DNA from: Bordetella parapertussis | Lineage (GTDB): Bacteria; Pseudomonadota; Gammaproteobacteria; Burkholderiales; Burkholderiaceae_C | NCBI GenBank assembly: GCA_945861305.1 | Contig: CAMATW010000001.1 | Coordinates: 1 to 64,000 of the forward strand | Direction of reading: 5' to 3' | Length of the DNA stretch: 64,000 nt | In this document: piece after piece, positions 60,175 through 64,000 of the stretch | Position numbering within the stretch: the first letter of the stretch is position 1 | Layout of the letters: each line of letters starts with the position of its first letter | Notes under the pieces: generated by a model | Database searches by the model: none | Seen by the model: only the letters and a program-made list of their open reading frames with translations | What the model was told of the DNA's origin: nothing | Program-made: the position numbers and the translations under genes

Positions 60175-60818
60175 GCCTTAGCCTAGAGCGGCGTCTTCAT
60201 CAGGGGTCCGAGGTTCTGGGTTTGCATCTGTCGGACGCCCAGCGCCAGCATCTCTTGACTTATATAGGCCTGTTGCAGAAATGGAATCGGGTTTACAACC
60301 TGACGGCGGTCAAAGACCCAGAGCACATGTTGACGCAGCATGTTTTGGATTGTTTGGCGGTGGTGCGGCCTTTGAAAGAAACCGTGCCTTTGGCCAAAAG
60401 CCTGTTGGACGTAGGCGCAGGTGGCGGCTTACCCTCGGTGGTTTTGGCCATCGCCTGTCCCGACCTGACAGTGCTGGCGGTCGACGCTGTGGCCAAAAAA
60501 ACCGCGTTTATTCAAAGCACGGCGCACACTTTGGGCTTGTCGAATCTGCAAGCGCAGCACACAAGGGTTGAGTCATTGAGCCAGATATTTGATGTGGTGA
60601 GCGCGCGTGCGTATGCCTCCTTGAAGGACTTAGTGCTCAGTTCACGCGCTTGCTTGGCACCCAATGGCTGGTGGATGGCCATGAAAGGGGTTGTCCCAAC
60701 GGAAGAAATCATCCATTTACCAAGTGATATCGAGGTGTTTCAAACACAGCGTTTGTCTGTCCCAGACCTTGATGCGCAGCGCTGTCTGGTCTGGATGCGA
60801 CCTAAACAAGCCATCTAA
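60171..60818 (+). CDS. rsmG: 16S rRNA (guanine527-N7)-methyltransferase
   Basis: A 215-residue SAM-dependent methyltransferase (GidB) acting on G527 of 16S rRNA. It has Trp-Asn-Arg-Val-Tyr-Asn-Leu-Thr-Ala near residue 38, the SAM loop [11 protein letters not shown] and Ser-Ala-Arg-Ala. It begins with TTG in the TTGA overlap with mnmG. The classic mnmG-rsmG-parA-parB order is interrupted only by a LysE-type gene. Confidence 0.94.
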   Translation: MSLSLERRLHQGSEVLGLHLSDAQRQHLLTYIGLLQKWNRVYNLTAVKDPEHMLTQHVLDCLAVVRPLKETVPLAKSLLDVGAGGGLPSVVLAIACPDLTVLAVDAVAKKTAFIQSTAHTLGLSNLQAQHTRVESLSQIFDVVSARAYASLKDLVLSSRACLAPNGWWMAMKGVVPTEEIIHLPSDIEVFQTQRLSVPDLDAQRCLVWMRPKQAI

Positions 60819-60838
60819 AGCCTCACGCAATAAACGAT

Positions 60839-60854
60839 TGTTTCACGTGAAACA
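60839..60854. other. parS: parS site 3 (rsmG-lysE gap)
   Basis: A third perfect TGTTTCACGTGAAACA, in the 102-bp gap after rsmG, about 700 bp before parA. With sites 1 and 2 it makes a centromere cluster some 7-8 kb from oriC. Confidence 0.95.
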
Positions 60855-60920
60855 GTCAGATTTCGGCGCATATCAGCAGTGCGTGCCTTACACTCTGCCC
60901 TCCCCGCAAAAGGATTAACC

Positions 60921-61535
60921 ATGTTTGGTATTGCAGACTACCCCGCCTTTGTGCTGGCAGTCATTGTTTTTTTGGCCATTCCTGGCCCTGGCAATTTGGC
61001 CTTGTTGACGTCAACCGCCAAGGGTGGTTTGCGCGGCGGCTTGGCTGCCACCTTGGGCGTGATGGCTGGTGACCAGGTTTTGATGTGGGCGGCGGTAGCG
61101 GGCGTGGCAGCTGTTTTGGCCACTCAGCCTGAGTTTTTTCAGGCGCTTCAATGGTTGGGCGCCGCCTATTTGTCATACATAGGCTACAAAATGTTGACAA
61201 ACAAAGAGGGCGACGCGCCGGTGATCAACATCACCGCCGGACATTATTTTCGGCAATCTTTGTGGATCACCTTGCTCAACCCCAAGGCCATCATGTTTTA
61301 CATGGCCTTTTTCCCCTTGTTCATAGACCCGCAAGTACACGCTGGCCTATGGACCTTTGGAGTGATGGCTTTGACGGTGGCGGTGTTGACGTTCTTGTAT
61401 GGCCTGCTGATCTGCGTATTGGCACAACGTTTGTCAACCCGTCTCCAGCAGCGCCCATGGATTGGTCGGGTTTTGCAAAAATTCGGTGGCGGCTTGTTGG
61501 TGGCCTTTGGTTTGAAACTTGTCTTGAGTAAATAA
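60921..61535 (+). CDS. LysE/RhtB-family amino acid exporter
   Basis: A 204-residue inner-membrane protein with about six helices. Pro-Gly-Pro-Gly-Asn-Leu-Ala-Leu-Leu at about residues 17-25 and Trp-Ile-Thr-Leu-Leu-Asn-Pro-Lys-Ala are the family signatures. Substrate (homoserine, threonine, lysine or other) cannot be told. AAGGA precedes the ATG at 60921 by eight bases. It ends two bases before parA, so parAB may be transcribed from its promoter. Confidence 0.88.
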   Translation: MFGIADYPAFVLAVIVFLAIPGPGNLALLTSTAKGGLRGGLAATLGVMAGDQVLMWAAVAGVAAVLATQPEFFQALQWLGAAYLSYIGYKMLTNKEGDAPVINITAGHYFRQSLWITLLNPKAIMFYMAFFPLFIDPQVHAGLWTFGVMALTVAVLTFLYGLLICVLAQRLSTRLQQRPWIGRVLQKFGGGLLVAFGLKLVLSK

Positions 61536-61537
61536 AC

Positions 61538-62335
61538 ATGGCCAAAATCTTTTGTATTGCCAACCAAAAAGGCGGCGTTGGTAAGACCACCACCACGGTG
61601 AACTTGTCAGCCGCTTTGGCCGCCATTGGTCAGCGTGTGCTGATGGTCGATTTAGACCCGCAAGGCAACGCCACCATGGGCTCGGGTGTGGACAAGCGCC
61701 AGTTGACATACACCGTGTATGACGTTTTGTTGGGCGAGAGCAACATCGCGCAAGCGCGTGTCAGCAGCCATTGGGGCGAGGCCGCGGCCAAACCCAATGC
61801 AGCCAAATACCATGTGTTGGGCGCAAACCGTGAATTGGCGGGCGCGGAAGTCGAGTTGGTCAGCCTAGAGCAACGCGAGATGAGACTCAAACTTGCGTTG
61901 CAACAAGTCGATGCAGAGTACGACATTGTGCTTATAGACTGCCCGCCATCCCTGTCATTGCTCACCCTCAATGGACTGTGTTCCGCTCACGGCGTCATCG
62001 TGCCCATGCAGTGCGAATACTTCGCGTTAGAGGGACTCACCGATTTGGTCAATACCATCAAACAAGTCCACGCCAACCTTAACCAAGATTTGAAAATCAT
62101 CGGACTTTTGCGTGTGATGTTTGACCCGCGCATCACTTTGCAAATGCAGGTGAGCGATCAACTCAAAGCGCACTTTGGCGACAAAGTGTTTAACACCCTG
62201 ATACCTCGCAATGTGCGCTTGGCTGAAGCGCCCAGCTATGGGTTGCCGTGCGTGGTGTTTGACCCCAGCGCCAAAGGGAGCGTGGCTTTTATCGACTTTG
62301 CCAAAGAGCTGGTCTTGCGTTTCGAAACTTTTTGA
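61538..62335 (+). CDS. parA: Chromosome partitioning ATPase ParA
   Basis: A deviant Walker ATPase (265 residues): Asn-Gln-Lys-Gly-Gly-Val-Gly-Lys-Thr-Thr-Thr-Thr at about 9-20 with the signature Lys, Asp-Leu-Asp-Pro-Gln-Gly-Asn-Ala, and Asp-Cys-Pro-Pro-Ser-Leu. It forms the nucleoid-bound dimer that ParB-parS complexes follow. It has no N-terminal DNA-binding domain, as in chromosomal ParA/Soj. parB follows after 14 bases. Confidence 0.96.
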   Translation: MAKIFCIANQKGGVGKTTTTVNLSAALAAIGQRVLMVDLDPQGNATMGSGVDKRQLTYTVYDVLLGESNIAQARVSSHWGEAAAKPNAAKYHVLGANRELAGAEVELVSLEQREMRLKLALQQVDAEYDIVLIDCPPSLSLLTLNGLCSAHGVIVPMQCEYFALEGLTDLVNTIKQVHANLNQDLKIIGLLRVMFDPRITLQMQVSDQLKAHFGDKVFNTLIPRNVRLAEAPSYGLPCVVFDPSAKGSVAFIDFAKELVLRFETF

Positions 62336-62349
62336 CCCACAGGACAAGC

Positions 62350-63261
62350 ATGGCGACCAAAAAAATCAAAGGACTGGGCCGAGGACTCGAGGCCTTGTTG
62401 GGCCCGACGGTCAGTGACACCCCGACAGCATCAGACGATCGCGCACCCTCTACCTTGTCGCTGGACATGATGGTCGCCGGCGTCTACCAGCCACGCACCC
62501 GCATGGACGAGGGCAGCTTGTACGAGCTGGCGGAGAGCATCAAGGCCCAAGGCATCATGCAGCCGATTTTGGTCCGTATCGTGAAGGCCGGTGCCCATGC
62601 AGGCAAGTATGAAATCATCGCAGGCGAGCGGCGTTTTCGTGCGGCCAAACTGGCGGGTTTAAACGAGGTGCCGGTGCTTGTGCGCGATGTCCCAGACCAA
62701 GCCGCCGCCGCCATGGCTTTGATTGAAAACATGCAACGCGAAGACCTCAATCCTTTGGAAGAGGCGCAAGGCTTGCAGCGCCTGATCAAAGATTTTGGCC
62801 TGACTCACGAGGATGCCGCCCAAGCCGTAGGTCGCTCACGCAGTGCGGCCAGCAACCTCTTGCGCTTGCTTAACTTGGCAGATCCAGTGCAAAGCATGTT
62901 GATGGCAGGGGACTTGGACATGGGCCACGCCAGAGCCTTGTTGTCTCTGGACAAAGCCGCCCAAATCACCACCGCCAACCAAATCAGCGCCAAAAAACTC
63001 TCGGTCAGAGAGGCCGAAAGTTTGGCCAAGAAAATTGGTGCAGAGTTTTCCTTGGTATCGCAAAAACCCAAAAAAGAAAAGTCACGAGACTTAAAGCGCG
63101 TGGAAGAAGAGTTAGCCGACTTGCTCACCGCGCAAGTGGAAATCCGCATCAAAAAAACCGTTAAACGCCAAGGCCGCATGGAAGACATAGGCGAAGTTGC
63201 TATCTCGTTTGGTTCTTTGGATGCGCTCAATGGCATTATTGACAAATTGCGTGTCGCCTAA
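62350..63261 (+). CDS. parB: Chromosome partitioning protein ParB
   Basis: A 303-residue CTP-dependent clamp that loads at parS. It opens with the ParA-stimulating Lys-Gly-Leu-Gly-Arg-Gly-Leu-Glu-Ala-Leu-Leu, carries the CTP-binding Ala-Gly-Glu-Arg-Arg-Phe-Arg-Ala-Ala and Glu-Asn-Met-Gln-Arg-Glu-Asp-Leu-Asn, then a helix-turn-helix (Ala-Gln-Ala-Val-Gly-Arg-Ser-Arg-Ser-Ala-Ala-Ser-Asn) and a C-terminal dimer domain. The ATG at 62350 follows AGGA; six upstream codons in frame are not ParB-like. Confidence 0.96.
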   Translation: MATKKIKGLGRGLEALLGPTVSDTPTASDDRAPSTLSLDMMVAGVYQPRTRMDEGSLYELAESIKAQGIMQPILVRIVKAGAHAGKYEIIAGERRFRAAKLAGLNEVPVLVRDVPDQAAAAMALIENMQREDLNPLEEAQGLQRLIKDFGLTHEDAAQAVGRSRSAASNLLRLLNLADPVQSMLMAGDLDMGHARALLSLDKAAQITTANQISAKKLSVREAESLAKKIGAEFSLVSQKPKKEKSRDLKRVEEELADLLTAQVEIRIKKTVKRQGRMEDIGEVAISFGSLDALNGIIDKLRVA

Positions 63262-63348
63262 GCGCTAAGGACTTCAGCGTTAACCTCAGCAGACATGCCA
63301 TGCCATTTCTAGAATAATCTAACTTGTTCCCCCTTGGAGAAGACAACC

Positions 63349-64000
63349 ATGATGACCACCCTTGCCCGCCGCGCCCTCACCACTTCAGTGTTGGCCTTGC
63401 TGACCCAAAGCGCCCTTGCCCAAGAAACTTTCAAAATCGGCATCGTCAGTTTTTTGTCTGGCCAAGCCGCTGAGAGTTTTGGCATACCCGCCGTCAATGG
63501 TGCCAAGGTCTTGGTGGACGCCTTTAACAAAGGACAAGCACCCGCACCCTACAACAACCCAGGTATTGGTGGCCTGCCCATCGAGGTCATCTACGTGGAC
63601 GAAGCCGGTGGTGCTACCAAACAGGTGCAAGAGTTGCGTAATCTGTATGAGCGCGACAAAGTCGATGTGGTGGTGGGCTATGTGGGCTCAGGGGACTGCT
63701 TGGCAGTTGCGCCTGTCGCTGAAGAACTGAAGAAGTTTTTGATTCTGTACGACTGCGGTACGCCCCGTATTTTTGAAGACAACACCTTCCGTTATGTGTT
63801 TCGCACCGCCGCACACGCCACCATGGACAACGTGTCCATGGCGCGTTATTTAAAAGCGCGCAACATCCCAGTTAAAACCTTCAACCTCATCAACCAAGAT
63901 TACGCTTGGGGCCAAGATTCGCGCAAAGACTTTATGTTGTCCATGGCGAATTTGTACCCCGAGGCCAAAGCAGGCGTGGACCAACTCCCCAAATTTGGTG
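63349..64000 (+). CDS. Periplasmic ABC substrate-binding protein (LivK-like), partial
   Basis: The first 217 residues of a type I periplasmic binding protein; the gene runs past the window. A signal peptide (Thr-Leu-Ala-Arg-Arg-Ala-Leu ... Ala-Leu-Ala-Gln) ends near residue 24, followed by Phe-Lys-Ile-Gly-Ile-Val-Ser-Phe-Leu-Ser-Gly-Gln-Ala-Ala and Val-Val-Val-Gly-Tyr-Val-Gly-Ser-Gly, typical of branched-chain amino acid or amide/urea-type receptors. GGAGA lies eight bases before the ATG at 63349; a second ATG follows at once. The ligand is unknown, but permease and ATPase genes are expected downstream. Confidence 0.85.
   Translation, partial: MMTTLARRALTTSVLALLTQSALAQETFKIGIVSFLSGQAAESFGIPAVNGAKVLVDAFNKGQAPAPYNNPGIGGLPIEVIYVDEAGGATKQVQELRNLYERDKVDVVVGYVGSGDCLAVAPVAEELKKFLILYDCGTPRIFEDNTFRYVFRTAAHATMDNVSMARYLKARNIPVKTFNLINQDYAWGQDSRKDFMLSMANLYPEAKAGVDQLPKFG

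Overview
The window looks like the replication-origin region of a GC-rich betaproteobacterium, most likely Burkholderiales close to Comamonadaceae. The basis is gene order (rpmH-rnpA-yidD-yidC-mnmE to the left of dnaA-dnaN-gyrB, then mnmG-rsmG-parA-parB), a methionine synthase split into two genes, a metX-metW pair, GTP-type PEP carboxykinase and the character of the encoded proteins. The exact genus cannot be fixed from the sequence alone. Almost all genes are chromosomal housekeeping genes. No tRNA, rRNA, CRISPR array, insertion sequence or prophage was seen, and no stretch longer than 300 bases is empty.

Layout. 0-15.4 kb: a PIN-domain fragment, a thioredoxin/TPR protein, purEK with a Sua5-type tsaC, dacB, tsaB-rimI-Fe-S uracil-DNA glycosylase, pyrF, uvrA, and four separate EamA/DMT exporters. 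A very AT-rich spot between pyrF and uvrA precedes a winged-helix regulator. 15.4-25.3 kb: a hicAB toxin-antitoxin pair, waaF, a CHCC zinc-finger protein, ilvE, radA, an MFS transporter, ssb, comM and glnK-amtB. glnK-amtB carries a recognisable sigma-54 promoter and NtrC operator. 25.3-40.7 kb: split metH with an SAH riboswitch between its halves, a 45-residue membrane peptide, pckG, lptD-surA-rsmA, an amgK-like kinase, rsmE, a lipase-like hydrolase, and metX-metW behind a SAM-II-type riboswitch with a terminator.

40.7-46.4 kb is the accessory-looking part: two tandem, decayed membrane hybrid histidine kinases, a second ammonium transporter and a glycine-rich RRM protein whose Shine-Dalgarno sequence lies in a hairpin. 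46.4-52.5 kb holds lptC, kdsC, kdsD, mnmE, yidC, yidD, rnpA and rpmH, all on the minus strand. The origin lies at about 52.5-52.66 kb, with more DnaA boxes between dnaA and dnaN. From there to the end every gene is on the plus strand: dnaA, dnaN, gyrB, mnmG, rsmG, a LysE-type exporter, parA, parB and the start of a periplasmic binding protein. Three perfect 16-bp parS sites lie just upstream of parAB, two of them inside mnmG.

The most informative non-coding content is regulatory: SAM-II/attenuator at metX, SAH switch with a sequestering hairpin at metH, NtrC/sigma-54 at glnK, parS, oriC, and a 19-bp repeat (three copies, two of which form the ends of one exporter gene).
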